Origin: Russula earlei
Lineage: Eukaryota > Basidiomycota > Agaricomycetes > Russulales > Russulaceae
DNA: 45,765 nucleotides
Assembly (NCBI GenBank): GCA_025769875.1
Contig: JAGFNK010000423.1
Span: forward strand, 1 to 45,765
Direction of reading: 5' to 3'
The notes beneath the pieces are model-generated. The model did not search any database and had not been told where the DNA came from. It saw only the letters and a program-made list of their open reading frames with translations. A program made the position numbers and the translations under genes. Shown here piece after piece: positions 11,821 to 23,800 of this stretch. The number at the start of each line of letters is the position of its first letter. Position 1 is the stretch's first letter.

Positions 11821-11822
11821 GT

Positions 11823-11844
11823 CAAAAAAAAAAAAAAAAAAAAA
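11823..11844 (+). repeat. 22-nt A tract
   Basis: A run of about 22 A on the plus strand (T on the minus strand) between two minus-strand coding pieces; prone to length errors. Confidence 0.9.
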
Positions 11845-11885
11845 AACATATAAGTAAAAAAAAACGTCGGAATAGGTAGGTCAAC

Positions 11886-12311
11886 TTATTCCCGCAAAGG
11901 AAATAGCCTATGCCAGTGCTTTTGAAAACGTACAGCGCAGAGGTGAACGCCCCACCAGAGTTTGACGCGGTGGAAATTAAGGTCACCGTTGGGCTCGAGC
12001 GGGAAATCGACCTCGTCATCGACGACGGCGACCGAGTCTCCGGGGTTCTGCTTGCTAGAGTACAATTTCAAGCGGATGCATCTGCGCCGCCTGCTGTGAG
12101 CAAAAGAAACCCAGGAATTAGGAACAGCACACCCTGGGGTCACGCAGCGGAAGGTGGAGCCCGCGCGGCGGATGGGCGTGCCAAATAGGTACATTCGGGC
12201 GACCCTGATGTATTCTGAGAGCGTGTTGTGGTGCACCTTGACGAAGGAAATGAGTCGACCAACGTCCTCTAAGCAGTTGTTGTTTATGGGCTCGTCTTGC
12301 TCAATCTCCAT
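11886..12311 (-). CDS. Unknown small protein, possibly the 5' part of the gene at 11322-11820
   Basis: The ATG at 12311 opens a frame MEIEQDEPINNNCLEDVGRL running to a TAA at 11886-11888. A 39-nt GT...AG segment (GTGTGC...CTCACAG) at about 12091-12129 lies in frame and could be a very short intron. The piece ending PLEPNGDLNFHRVKLWWG looks like folded protein, and an alternative frame over the same place (GGAFTSALYVFKSTGIGYF) is also open. Only 65 bp separate its stop from the next minus-strand start, so a single two-part gene is possible. Family not recognised. Confidence 0.4.
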   Translation of the reverse strand: MEIEQDEPINNNCLEDVGRLISFVKVHHNTLSEYIRVARMYLFGTPIRRAGSTFRCVTPGCAVPNSWVSFAHSRRRRCIRLKLYSSKQNPGDSVAVVDDEVDFPLEPNGDLNFHRVKLWWGVHLCAVRFQKHWHRLFPLRE

Positions 12312-12560
12312 GGTTGGCAATGCAGGGTAGGGAGAGATTGAAGATAAGAGCCAAAGGCACTCGAATATTTAAGAACGAGGAAAGGGCCTGCAGAACAAGG
12401 TGAGACAAGGTCGGTCGCGACGTACGGTTCGGTTTCCAAATCGGGCATCACGCTTTCCATTTTTGGGAAATGGTGAATAAAATTGAACAAGGAAAAGACA
12501 AGAGCGGGTACAACTGGAAAAGATCATATCAAACTGCGCCAACGCTTTCTCATAACAAAG

Positions 12561-13703
12561 TCAAAAACTGATCAAAGTCACATCAAGGTCAAAGCTCACC
12601 GAGTACACAGCAGTGCTGTCGCAAACAAAGAAGTCGATGCCCGCTTCGCAACAGAACTTGTTCAGAGAAGTAAGGGTCATCTCAGGTGTCTGGCACGTTG
12701 CACTAACAGAGGACAAGTTTGGGAGCTCTTTCAATGCCTTGGTTAGGAATCCTGCTTCATCCACGCTTCTTGAATCGTCCGTTTCTATCTGCGTCCCTTG
12801 ACGACGTTGTTGCAACTTGGTGTGGTACATGACCCGCAGCACGCTGCACGGGAGTTTAAGTGGTGTCCGCGGCAGCTCACAGAATGTGAGCTCCCTCAGT
12901 GCGACCAACGCATCTAAGATGCTCTGGGGAGGGATTCGGTCTACGGTCAACACGTAAAGTGCATGTGCGTGTGGTCGGACATCCTCCAGGGCCCTCCATG
13001 ACACAAGGCTGTTCTCAACATGTAGTTCGCGGAGCGGTTCCTCATCGTCCGTAGGAAGCAACCACATCATAAAGCCCTTGGAGAGGTCGTCACGCACACA
13101 AAGGCTGCGGAGCGACGGAGGACGGCGGTCTTCGGGAAGGGGATCGAGATAGAGATTGTCGATACGGAGATATCGGATACTTGGCCAGAGTGCGAGTAGC
13201 ATGTATAGGGCTGACGACGTTGGGCGACCTTCCCAATTCAATACCTCGATATGGCGGAGGTTGATGGACAAAAGCTTGGAAAAATCCGCAGCGTCGAATT
13301 CGCCGTCGATGTCAATGCTTAATCGTGTGAGGTTTGGTGCATGCGTAAGAATGACAATAAAGTCCGATACCATGCGGCGGTATCGTTTGAAGTTCTCTTT
13401 CGGAGCGCCCTCGCGGCCCCATGGGGCCGGGGGACTCGTGATCTCCATGCCGAATGAGCGGATGTGCCGACCGAGATCCGGGCGATCAAGGAGAGAGCGG
13501 ATCAGGAGGGAACGCCTGCGATGGCAGAGCGAAATGGGGATATTTCGAAAGAGAAGTGCCTGAGCGGGTGCCTGCCACGCTTTACACACGCGGCAACTCG
13601 CCACCAGCGTTCTCAAGTCTGCTGTCTCTTTCTGAGGCTCAAGCCTAGCCCAAGTGAAAATTATGTCTACCAACTCGAGCGGCAGAGGCACGGGGCGAGC
13701 CAT
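12561..13703 (-). CDS. F-box domain protein with leucine-rich-like C-terminus
   Basis: A single-exon gene of 380 residues from the ATG at 13703. The N-terminus (PLPLELVDIIFTWARLEP, then CRVCKAWQAPAQALLFRNI) is the degenerate F-box typical of the large agaricomycete F-box family; the F-box binds Skp1 in SCF ubiquitin ligases. The rest has irregular leucine-rich spacing (NLTRLSIDID, LRHIEVLNW, IRYLRIDNLYL, LRELHVENSL, LRELTFCELP) expected for a substrate-binding LRR-like solenoid. The longer open frame upstream begins with TTG, so the ATG is preferred. Substrate cannot be inferred. Such genes duplicate freely in fungi, but no second copy is seen here. Confidence 0.85.
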   Translation of the reverse strand: MARPVPLPLELVDIIFTWARLEPQKETADLRTLVASCRVCKAWQAPAQALLFRNIPISLCHRRRSLLIRSLLDRPDLGRHIRSFGMEITSPPAPWGREGAPKENFKRYRRMVSDFIVILTHAPNLTRLSIDIDGEFDAADFSKLLSINLRHIEVLNWEGRPTSSALYMLLALWPSIRYLRIDNLYLDPLPEDRRPPSLRSLCVRDDLSKGFMMWLLPTDDEEPLRELHVENSLVSWRALEDVRPHAHALYVLTVDRIPPQSILDALVALRELTFCELPRTPLKLPCSVLRVMYHTKLQQRRQGTQIETDDSRSVDEAGFLTKALKELPNLSSVSATCQTPEMTLTSLNKFCCEAGIDFFVCDSTAVYSVSFDLDVTLISF

Positions 13704-13776
13704 ATCTGTCAAAGTCAATTATCGTGCGTATTGAGACACTCGATTGTAAACAGAAACATGCTCGCTGGTACTTACC

Positions 13777-13792
13777 GGGGGGGGGGGGGGGG
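13777..13792 (+). repeat. 16-nt G homopolymer
   Basis: Sixteen consecutive G upstream of the F-box gene. On the minus strand the C run is directly followed by a good splice donor (GGTAAGTACC), so it may lie at an exon/intron edge of a 5' leader. Length is likely unreliable. Confidence 0.9.
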
Positions 13793-14276
13793 AATATCCA
13801 AGCCGGATAGGAAGAATTGCTCTCTAGCTGACGGGATTCGAGTTGAGGGTCAGACGCATACGTGAGGTGAAGATTGCGTTGAGGATTGAGTGCTGGGGCT
13901 GTGAGGTTCCGTCCGGGGTGACACACCAGACGCTGCGGTGATACCTGTGGGGAGCGTGTTTGATGAGAAAGGGAATCGACAAGGTAGAGTGTATAAGTAG
14001 GGTGGGAGGTATGTTGAGTGAATCGGGCGGAAGGATGCCCCTTTTACGTGTCATAGGTGGTGTCGATTAATCAATCAATGAGAGGCATTCGAGGGACCTG
14101 AGTCATAAGGTAATTCAATCACAAAATTTCGGTCAAAATGAGAGTTTGAGAAGAGAAAATAAACTGTGTGAGTATGCTATGCGAGGAGAGCTCTTGTAAT
14201 CTTACGTATCCTTTTCTCACGCACGACGCCGTGCTGTCTGTTCCGTTCCTTGCCGTCAACAGCAACGACCACGGCG

Positions 14277-15243
14277 ATGAACTCCCTCTATACCCTCGGT
14301 GTGCGTCAATCAAGCTCTATACAAGCAGACTTGGAGCGTCTGCGCAGCGGCGATACCTCTGCCTCACTGCTAGGTCTCTCTCGCCCCTAACACGTTGCCA
14401 CTCCGTACCTTACATTCTGCCTAGGGCAGATATCCGCTTCGCTCGCAGGGATGAGCCGCACTATCGACGACTATGATTCTATGGCACGGAGAGAGATCAT
14501 CAAAGCAAAGCAAGAGAAAGCGACCTCGTACGTCTACTCGCTTGGAAGTGAACGCCCACCCTCGCACCACACCTGACGTGCCCGCTGTACGATGCTTGAC
14601 AAACAGGCGCGTGCAGAAGTTCAAGAGCGACTATGCTGAATTTCGAAAGGAATTTGAGCGGATCAAGGAGGAGGTGAGGACTACACCCAACCAGCACGCA
14701 CCGCTCCTATCTTGTAACCCCTTTTCAGCACGCAGCCGCACAACGCGCAGAGCTTTTTTCCACGAGTACCGGCACGCCTCTCACTCCTGACGCCCGCAGA
14801 CGATTTGCCCCATCCTCCTCCCCACACCTAGACGGCCAGACATCAACGGAGGCGCCGGAAAACCCCTTCCGCGGCGGGATGCTGGGCGCGAGCCGGGAGC
14901 AGTACGCGCTCCATGAACACACCTTCCTGCAGGGCGCCGAGGCGCGTCTGGACGATTTTCTCGCCCAAGGCCGCGAGGTACTCGACAACCTCGTCGACCA
15001 GCGGTCCATGCTCAAGGGCACGCAGCGCCGGCTGCGCGATGCCGCCAACACGCTTGGGCTCAGTAGGGATGTCATCGGCTGGATTGATCGAAGAAGGTGC
15101 GCGGTCTTGCAAACTTTGTTCCCAGATTCTTCGTTGACCACCTTGTCGGTTCTGTATGTAGCACACAGGACATGTACATTTTCTGGGCCGGTGCCGTGTT
15201 CACGTTCTTCTGTTTCTACTTGATATGGAGGTATCTGGGTTGA
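14277..15243 (+). CDS. BOS1: ER-Golgi v-SNARE Bos1 (membrin/GOSR2 type)
   Basis: A Qb-SNARE that drives fusion of COPII vesicles with the Golgi; tail-anchored in vesicle membranes. Five exons: 14277-14373, 14425-14527, 14607-14673, 14729-15096, 15162-15243, summing to 717 nt and 238 residues, the expected size. The N-terminus MNSLYTLGVRQSSSIQADLE matches the family start. The SNARE helix covers EARLDDFLAQGREVLDNLVD and the following heptads to NTLGLSRDVIGWIDRR. The last exon carries the C-terminal anchor, MYIFWAGAVFTFFCFYLIW, and ends RYLG. An NPF-type motif (ENPFRGG) precedes the SNARE region. The frame is unbroken. Gene symbol follows yeast; Bos1 fits better than Gos1 because of the N-terminus and the NTLG...I..I/DRR signature. 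Confidence 0.9.
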
Positions 15244-16321
15244 GGTCCTCATACACGTTTTATGCTCCCATCCATGCTGTATTCTATCGTTGTATTGACT
15301 CACTAATCACACGTTGGCCTTAATACCCATCATCAACACGCCACCCAGTCGCCACCCAGCCGCCACCCCGTGCCATCATCTGATGGTTCCTCGCGCTCAT
15401 TCTTCGCCGGCTCGATAACTTCGGTATGATCCATGATTTTCTTTTACCCCATCAATCCTCATGCGGCATTGCGCCCACTTCCGAATCTATTCCGGACTTG
15501 TTGTGGTTTTCCGTGGTTCCAGACGCCCACGTCCATTCTTCCGAACGTACTATACCGTATCTTCTGCCTTACGGGATCGTTTCGGAACCTGGTCGACTTT
15601 GATCCCGGCTTTGCTTTTCCTCAACCTGTGCTCTCAAACTCACGACTCCGCGTCGTTGACCGCGCACGAATGCCACTATATAACATTCAACTGCTGGACA
15701 TTTGTAAGGTAACGACGGCAGAGAACAGGAGATCGAATCTCATAGTCCCCCTGGGCCGCCCGGCAGGACATCTCGATACGCATGGCTGCGCGGCCGTACG
15801 TATCAAGCGCCCCTTGGCTCCCGGCTCACCTTGGCTCTTGCGTCGGTCAGGCTCTCTCTCCGGTTTGATCCCATCGCCCTCTCCACTCTATTTACATTCC
15901 CCGCGCGGATGTGGGAGATCCAGACCGAAACGGTGGTGCGGCAACGGAGCGCGAACGTGGGATGTTTGTTCATTCAGATATCACCATACGTTCGCGTGAG
16001 GCGTCCTCCTCAGACTCGGACTCGGACTCGTCATTTCGGCCACTCACCGCTCGCTTCACTCCTCGAGTTGCGCGCGAGATGCTGCGGCGGGTCATGCGGG
16101 GACCTGTCGGCCCTCGGGCCTTCGCGAGTTTCCTTTCCCTCTTCTTCGCCTCGCTCTCCCTCGACTCGCGTATGCACCTCGCAAATCCCGGGGCCGCATT
16201 CCGGCAACATGCTGAGGGAAGATCCATCCGTCCTCGGCCTTTCTCTTGCCCCCTTGTCGGCGTATCTGAACGCGACGCATGGTATCCGCCTTACGGATGG
16301 TCCTCGACTGCCGCCTCGCTG
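15244..16321. other. Intergenic region with one weak plus-strand ORF (15911-16393)
   Basis: No recognised gene. A plus-strand ORF from the ATG at 15911 encodes 160 residues with an acidic Ser/Asp stretch (REASSSDSDSDSSFRPL) and a basic-then-hydrophobic stretch (EMLRRVMRGPVGPRAF, ASFLSLFFASLSL). The composition is plausible but all three plus frames are partly open here, so it may be chance. The remainder, including 15244-15430, shows nothing. Confidence 0.3.
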
Positions 16322-17289
16322 TCAGCACGGCATCGGTCGCGTACTGTGATAGAGGTAACCGCACAGACAGACACCTTCGTTGATGCCCCGTAGTCCCCCA
16401 TTGCTGCTGGCAGAGGCTGGCTTCGGAGCAGGAACAAAGAGATCCTTCGTAGCTACTGCGGTCGAAGGCCTCGGTGCACCCTCCTCGGGATAATCGTGAA
16501 CCAGAGAAGCATGGATGAGGCTAGAACGGTCTGGGCCTCCGGCGGGAAGTGGTGCGATGCGAGACCGGGTGGCACAGCGGGTGGAGGCACGCGTCCCCTC
16601 GCGAGTGTGTACTCTCTGCCCGATGACCATTGACCGTATCGGGCGAGTCTGGGGACCTGCATTTGACAGTACATGAGAAGTTGAAGGAGGCCTGCGACTC
16701 CCCTGAACTAGGCTGTGGAACCCTGAAAGCGTTTCCATCATGCGCCTGCTGGCTTCTCGTTTGGCGCCGTGATGAGGTACTGGGGGAGAAAGATATGACT
16801 GGAGGCGGAGGGCGTTTGGCGTCCCCTGCCGGAACTGGCGCTCGCCAATTCAATTCGTTGAAGGGCCATCACTCGCCGTCGCCTTTTTTTGCCCCGGTGT
16901 CGGATGCTGGCCGTGGTGTTGTCCGAAGAGGCCTCGCTGCAATTCGGACGAGGGCGGTTTCGCTGATCCAGCTGCAAGCGGGAGTTTCGTCAAGGAAGAG
17001 GGTAGCTCGGGCAAAGATTTTGGAGACCCACCTCGAAGCAGAACGACAGAACGACAGAACGCCAGAGTGAAAAAAAGAGAGACTCTGGTGGCCGGTCATC
17101 ACACTGTCTTGTTTTGGGTAAGGACTGGACGGGCATCTGATCGTACTGGAGGTCACTGATGGCGCGGCGCGCGTGGGCACCGAGCGTTCGTCACGGCCAA
17201 AAAGGAGTTTTGCTGCAGCATTGGAACCAACAACGCTCCTTTATATCTACGCGGTTCCATCCTTTCGAGCACGACGCGACGACGATCAG
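16322..17289 (-). other. Low-complexity minus-strand region, possibly 3' exons of the gene at 17290-17836
   Basis: Minus-strand frames are rich in Ser/Pro/Arg (for example PPPPVISFSPSTSSRRQTRS), resembling the disordered tails that follow the related N-terminus in the 754-residue gene downstream in coordinates. No complete gene model can be supported, and no known domain is visible. Confidence 0.3.
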
Positions 17290-17836
17290 GAGGACACCAA
17301 GGGCTATTATTACCCACCGCCGTGTTTTACCGTACTGCCTGGCCGGCGTTGAGGGAACGGCTTTGGACGGACGGAGACGGACGACTTCGATCGGCCCGTC
17401 TCTTCCTCTGTCGGGTTCGTCGGTGCCTGGAGAAACGCCGGAACCAGGAATAATGGGCGGTCCACAATGGGGTGCCTCGATGATAACCCATTCCTGCAGA
17501 CCGGCGACGCTCTTTGGGCCAATATTTCCGGAGGAAAGGGGTCGTTGGGCCGGCGCAAGCGGGAGGGTGCCGGCGATGCATCACGACACGACACAGGAAG
17601 GAAACGATAAACCAAACACCAAACTCACCGACGGGCTCGTCGCGGCACGTCCCATCCAGCAGCGCGACACGCGAGCCAGAGCGCGAGCGTGCGCTGGTCC
17701 ACACAGGCCTGCGCGAGTGCGGGTGTGCGGTGCACGTTGAGCGGATACACGATGGTCGGCGCATTTCGAATCGTCCTCCGAGTCGATCGGCAGCGCTACA
17801 CGGACGGCGCCTCTGTGATACAACGCACTTCACCAT
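17290..17836 (-). pseudogene. Decayed or mis-sequenced relative of the N-terminus of the 754-residue protein
   Basis: On the minus strand, ATGGTGAA at 17836 resembles the start of the neighbouring gene. A stretch PIDSEDDSN, TIVYPLNVHRTPALAQACVD and QRTLALWLACRAAGWDVP parallels PSDDEP, TVVHPYPLNANLKLHGD and RRALALWLACCTGKDVL of that gene. Joining the pieces needs one fewer A in the AAA near 17768. A GTGAGTTTGG donor follows at about 17630, and after a CTGCAG acceptor near 17493 comes EWVIIEAPHCGPP, parallel to GMVIIEVDRDFDRF of the neighbour. So both share an exon structure as well as sequence. Whether this copy still makes a protein is unclear. Confidence 0.45.
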
Positions 17837-17945
17837 TGTTACTTGTCTAATACACATAACGTGGCATTTGTAGAAACAATCTCTGCTCGTTTTACATCTG
17901 ACCAACCCAAGAACGCTTCTGCGACCAACTTTGTACCGTCCTGCT

Positions 17946-20654
17946 TCACCACTCGACCTCCGGCTCGCCCCAATGCTCTCCAGGGCCGCCAGGTGGAAGT
18001 TCAACATCCATATCCAAGACGCTGGGCAGTTTGGGCTGACAATCGAATGCCATACTTCCAGACCTAGAGTCCTGCTCGGTATTTTGGGTCCCGGATTCAC
18101 TCCCATCGTCACCTCTGGCCTTCCTATGCCTGCGACGGGAAGACCGCCTTTTCTGCGCAGCCGCGATGGGATCGGCCCACTCCTCGTTTGCATAAATGGG
18201 AAACCCTCCCGGAGGGACGACCAGGTCGGTGGGGGAAGGAATAGTGTTCTCGGACTGGTTCGACGTAGCCGCGCTGGACGATCGGGATGTCGATGTCCGG
18301 TTGGTTGCAGTGGACCGTTCACTGCGTGTGGATGAAGGGGTAGTAGGGACCCTTGCTGTGCTGCGCGTGTCCCACATACGTTGACGTCGGTCAAGTGGAG
18401 GTGACTGGGAAGTGCCAACACCGGCATCACCCCAGATAGATCGTTCGTCCGTAGCCAATGAATCCTCCGTGCAGGTGCTGCTGCGCGCACCCCATGCGGA
18501 CTGCGTCCGTCCAGGTGTGGGCGATTGGGCACTGACGGTGGGCCGGAAGCCGGCTGCGCCGCGTTGTTTCCAGGAGTTGGCGCCGGATCCGTCGCGGCGA
18601 GAGACATTGGTGCTAGTTTGTGCCTTGCGGGGGGTCGAGGCGCTGGTGACGTTAAGTTCGTCGTCGTCGTCGCTATGTGTGTTGGTGACGGACGACGTGC
18701 GACGCATGAGATTTACCTTGGGCAACCTGTCGCTTTCACCAACCCAGAGCCAATGGTCATCCGCGTCATCTTCCGACCCGTTCGCTGATTCCGGGCTTTC
18801 TGGCAGGGAAGAGGGCTCAGCAGAATGTTCGACGCGCCCTCGCGAATCTGATGGGAGTTTGGGTAAAGTAAGCTTTCTCCAGCCGTCACTATAACTCACC
18901 ATGGTCAACACCCTCGGTCTCGCTGCTACTGCTGCAGTCGCTGCTCATTTCCCTCTTCGAATCCTTTTCAAGCCTCCGTCTCGCATTCTGCTCCGACTTC
19001 TCTTGTCGCTTCATTTTGTCCTCTAGTCTCTTCTGGCGTTCTTGGTCAAGGCGCCTCTTCATCTCAAGTCGGCCCCGCTTCTCGCAAATTCCCGGATTGC
19101 ATAACGACCCGTGGATGGGACATATCCAATCTTCCCCGCCCTTTTTGTTGATCTTGGTCGGGAGTTCCTTTCGGGGGGCAACGTATCCATCCCACAGATT
19201 ATCGTTTCCTCCCTCCTGGATGCCGATATGAGTGCGGTCGCACGCCGAGCGGCCCGCCTTTGGGGCACTGCCAAAGAGGTCCTTCATGGCATCTTCCGTT
19301 GACCGCTTCGGCACGTCCTCTTCATCGTAGTCATAATCCTGGTCAGGTTCAATAGGACCTTCAGGATCTGGGACATGGTTGGAAAGGGCCTCATGATAGA
19401 GGGAAACGTTGGCGGTTGAAGGATCGTATTCGTCCTCATCGTACTCGTCACCCCAGTCGAAACGTTCATATCTGCCAGTCGACGGCTTGTTGGTGGGGCC
19501 GGACGGTAGCGGGAGACCAGGTGGTCTGGTGAGTGGGTGAGCAGAACCCCTCGCCGAATTTGCGTCGCTGCGCTGACGGCTGCCGACGGTACTGGGTACA
19601 CTAGAAGTTGCAACGGGAAGCTGACGACTCCCTGGAGGGTGGTAAGCCATAATGATTTATCGATAGAACGGGAGGACATACAAGCGCCGAGCCTCTCGCG
19701 GAGATGAGGTGTCAGCGAAGAGGGAGCGGGGGATGGAGCGGGACGGCGTGAAGATAAAGCGCTTCCACTGGAACTGGTGCTGGTCGATGAGGTCATCGAA
19801 ACGCTGTCGCTGGGCACAGCTTTCTTGCTGCCCCTCGACGACGACGACGATAGGGTAACGGGGGAAGAATCGCCGCTTTTGAGGGAAATCCATTGGAGGG
19901 ATCCAACTGCAGAACGAGGTTTTAATGAAAAAGGGAAGGAAGGAGGTGTGTGCGATACCTGGTGCTTTCGGTGCAGGTGGAGGGGTGGGGAACTTTGATT
20001 CTGGAAGAGGGCGACACAATGGTTCACCCGTCATTGCCTCTGAGGGCACATCACACCATGTAGTTTTAGGGTATGGAAACCTGATGTCACTGGATGAGAG
20101 GCGCGTTAGCTCTGAGGGTGAGCGAGCAAAGTTTCTACTTGCTCATTACTGGGACTCCATGCATTGAACCAATGTTCCTCTATGTATACGCGATTCCAAC
20201 CTAGACGTGGTCAAGATGGAGATGGGTCACCTGTCCGGTTGTACGACGGACCATTCTTTTCGACCAAACGGCCAGTGTTGTACCTACACCAGAACACCTT
20301 TGAGGACTTGCCCTCCTCTTCATTCCTGGGTCCCTTGAGAAACTTGGACCACTCGTGCATTCCCAACAACAGTTCGAACCGGTCAAAATCTCGATCGACT
20401 TCGATGATGACCATTCCCGGAGACTGAACGTATTGGTTCGGTTCATTCACGCCACACATCGATAGCTCACTCACCGTCGGCTTGTGGAACATCGCCAACA
20501 GGACATCCTTTCCTGTGCAGCATGCCAGCCAGAGCGCGAGCGCGCGCCTGTCCCCGTGCAACTTCAGGTTTGCGTTGAGCGGATAAGGATGCACCACCGT
20601 CAGGTATCTCGGCTCGTCATCCGACGGGGGAGGTGTCCGAGGGCGTTTCACCAT
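17946..20654 (-). CDS. Unknown 754-residue fungal protein with a Cys/His cluster and basic coiled segment
   Basis: Six exons inferred: 20654-20475, 20423-20231, 20039-19959, 19906-19682, 19631-18900, 18799-17946; the sum, 2265 nt, is a multiple of three. The first intron (51 nt) is itself in frame and stop-free. The N-terminal 130 residues form a compact domain (VVHPYPLNANLKLHGDRRAL, ALWLACCTGKDVLLAMFH, GMVIIEVDRDFDRFELLLG). A long Ser-rich stretch follows, then an acidic region (DWGDEYDEDEYDPS, DQDYDYDEEDVPKR). Next is a Cys/His cluster, CPIHGSLCNPGIC, that could bind one zinc, followed directly by a long Arg/Lys/Glu helix (KRRLDQERQKRLEDKMKRQE). The C-terminus is disordered and ends GEPEVEW. 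A nuclear or RNA-related role is a guess. Function unknown. Confidence 0.75.
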
Positions 20655-20848
20655 CCTACAACTTAAGCTAGCAGATGGTTGGGATGAAAGCGTGGGTGGT
20701 GGCATTGCGGTCAAAAATCCCTTTAAGTAAGCGTGAAGACCGCTGCGGCTGCGGCCGTTTCCCACAGTGCGAACGTGTTTAGATAGAACGAGGAGATGGA
20801 AAGGAGCAGATCAGTTGGCACACGCAGCATCCACGCCGCAGCGCTAAT

Positions 20849-23800
20849 CTAATACCCCTCTTGCACCACAAACCTGCTCGTGGCCTCGACCAAGCCATGG
20901 CTAGCCGTCGAGATCGCGACCCATTCGGGTAAGAACCCCCGCACCTCCTCGAGAGAAGGTATCCGTACCCCGCCCGGCCCATCATTCCACAAGCACGACA
21001 CCCGTCCCACAATCGTCCATTCCGCATCAAAGTCGAGTTCCACTTCAAACCTCGAGCCCCAGGAACGAGCCCAAAGCATTATCAACGGGATCCTCTGCCC
21101 TGCTGGTACCTCATAAGCGGTCCATGCCATCGGCACGCCGGTGTCGCCTTTTTGGCGCGTACGCGCACGATAGCGCTTGATTCCATGATTGTCCACATAT
21201 ATCCTGCACGCCCGCGTTCGGACGCCTTCAATCTCGATGCGGAGCGATCTGGGCCCAATGCGCGAGGCATTTGCGACGATCCATGACCCTTTTTCGTTCC
21301 CTGTGATCGATGGTTGGAACGCGGATGAGACGGTCCATGTACACGTAGTAAAGCCCAGGTGCAGACTGCCGTCCATGCACCGTCGGCCACTGCTATCCCA
21401 CGTGGATGGGAGTGTCTCCACAAAGTCCTGGCCGTAGCCCTTGATGACGCTCAGTTGGGTGACTGCACGCTCCAGCTGCGGATGCGAGATCGCCCCACTC
21501 AAATCTGTGAGCTCAACCTTTTGCGCAAAGAACACCTTGAGGCGGGCGTTGGGGGTGAAAGGGGGCGCCTGCCAGACATAGGTAGTAGACCCGATGAAGA
21601 TGACGAGGATGGCGACGGTGAGCAACCGGTGGACTTTGTGCACAAAGGGTGACAGTGGGAGAAGAATGAGAAACGACAGGAGTGAGATAGGTGCGTACAC
21701 TGCCCGGATAACGTCGATTCGTGAATATTGCATGTCTCAGCTAGCACCACATACCTATGCCAACCCAATCACCGTCGGGAATCGTCTGGGGCATTGCGGC
21801 GATCCAGATGGTGTATATGGTGACCATATTCAACAGCGGTGCGGTGGTGGAGAATGAAAACTGAAAAATCCACCAAAAATACGCTCTGTCTTGAATCTTC
21901 TCTTCTAGTACCAGAGTTGGAGAAGCGCGCCGAAGTAATGGCGTGGCCTCAGAAGCTTCGTTCTCATGCCGCTCTCCGGACTGGACCTGTTCATTGTCTT
22001 CACTCCCCCCTTGGGGAAGGATTATCCTGCCAGCGTTGCCAGTACCCCATAAACCCTCAAAGACGCCAAGCGCCACCGCCACCAGTAAAGATGCATTCCA
22101 AAGTGCGACCCAGTACAATCCTACGACGTTGAGTTTCAGCGTCAGGATTGTGACACCGACGAGAAAGAGCCAGGTGAGTGCATAAAGTTGAATCAGAATG
22201 ATAAATCGTTGCTTGCTCGGGGGAATGGGACGTAATCGCTGGGCGAGTTGGAGTGGGATCGCCATGGCCAAGTAGGCCAGAGTGAGCGCAGAAAGCGAAG
22301 TGGCTATCGGGTGGCCATGGACAGTCTGTGTCATGATCAACGCTCTGTGTATCATCTAGGGAGCAGGGCTACGAACGTTGGGATTTAGTTTCAGAAAGCC
22401 AACCACGAGCCCTACTTGTGCGCCGACTCCCATAACGAGGGCTAGCCAAAACCGGCCGTATCCTCGGAAACGCGAATGCCATCGAATTTGAGACGGCGAG
22501 GAAGCGGACATGGTCGACTGCCGAAGGAGGAGATAGCCGAGACCAGCTAGGACGACAGGACCAACAGAAAGAAGGACTATCTCAGCGACTACCAGCACCT
22601 GTTGACGGAAGGCGACGAGATAGAGACCCAATACTGGGCTTATGCATGAGTGACGATGTCTCAAGATGGATGGAAAGTGACCTACATTCGAAATAGACCG
22701 CTCTTTCATTTTCACCGCCTGGACGACCTGTGGTCTTGGTGTTGAGGATGGTGTCGCCCACGAAGCGCAACAGCTCCATCAACGCCCAAAGGGATCTCTG
22801 CGTGCCATCATCGCCCATCCCGCGGATCGAATCGTCCATAGTATGGTATTGAGACCGTGAGCGGTAGAAGGCGACGTCTGCGCCCTGCATGCCACCCCCA
22901 AGGCCATCATATCCATGAACGGTGGCGTTTATAGTCGCATGAGAGCGGGAAACGTCGTGGATGCGGGGGGCAGAGTAGACAGAATAATCTGTATCTGAGC
23001 GGATAATGCCTTGATCCCAAGCGTCTTGAGAGATCGCATCGGCGTGTATATGAGGCGCAGAACGGAAAGGCTTGATGATGTCGTATGAAGTAGATCGGAA
23101 GAGGAATGGGCGACTAGAAAACCGGCTCAGGTTGAGTGAAACGGTCGGCTGTGGGAAGCATACCCGCCAGAACCTGCACCCTCGAAGTTGAGGAACGTCG
23201 AGGTCAAGTTAGACCACGGGTGTTGCAAGAATCTGTCGGGTAACTGGTGAAGATGTGGAGGCAAGACGGTACTTCAAAATGGCGCACGCATGTGCTCCAT
23301 TAAGGCCATCCTCTTCCCCGTTGTTGATGTTGAAGACGGACGTCCGCTTGGGGCGGTTCTTGGACAGAAAGTCGATGAGATGAACCAGCGCGACAACGCT
23401 CATGCCGTCATCGGTGGCTCCCGGAGCCGTTGAGACTGAATCGAAATGGGCCGAGAAGAGCACAGCGTCATCTGTTCAAGGATTCGACTGGATTCGAAAC
23501 TGCCGGTTTGTCGGAGGGCTTACTTTCGGTCGTGTCATGAGTGCCGTCCACTTTGACGAGAATGTTTGTTCCTTGGAAATATACAGCACTTTGACCAATT
23601 AAAAATGCGGCATTCGTTTGGACATCATCGTCGACGTGGATGAAACTGTATCCTTTGGCTATTTCTTGTAATCGTTCCAGCAAGAGATTGCGCACGGCAT
23701 CATTTTCACGGGAATTGTAGGGGTGAGGACGCTTTGTGATCTAGGGAACAAATAGAGCCCCCGTGTTATGCAGCATGAGCTAGTCGGCTTACCAGATAGA

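Noticed and set aside
17327..18607. 426-codon minus-strand ORF
   Set aside because: It overlaps the well-supported last exon of the 754-residue gene in another frame and has no domain; only the portion resembling the neighbouring N-terminus (in another frame) was kept.
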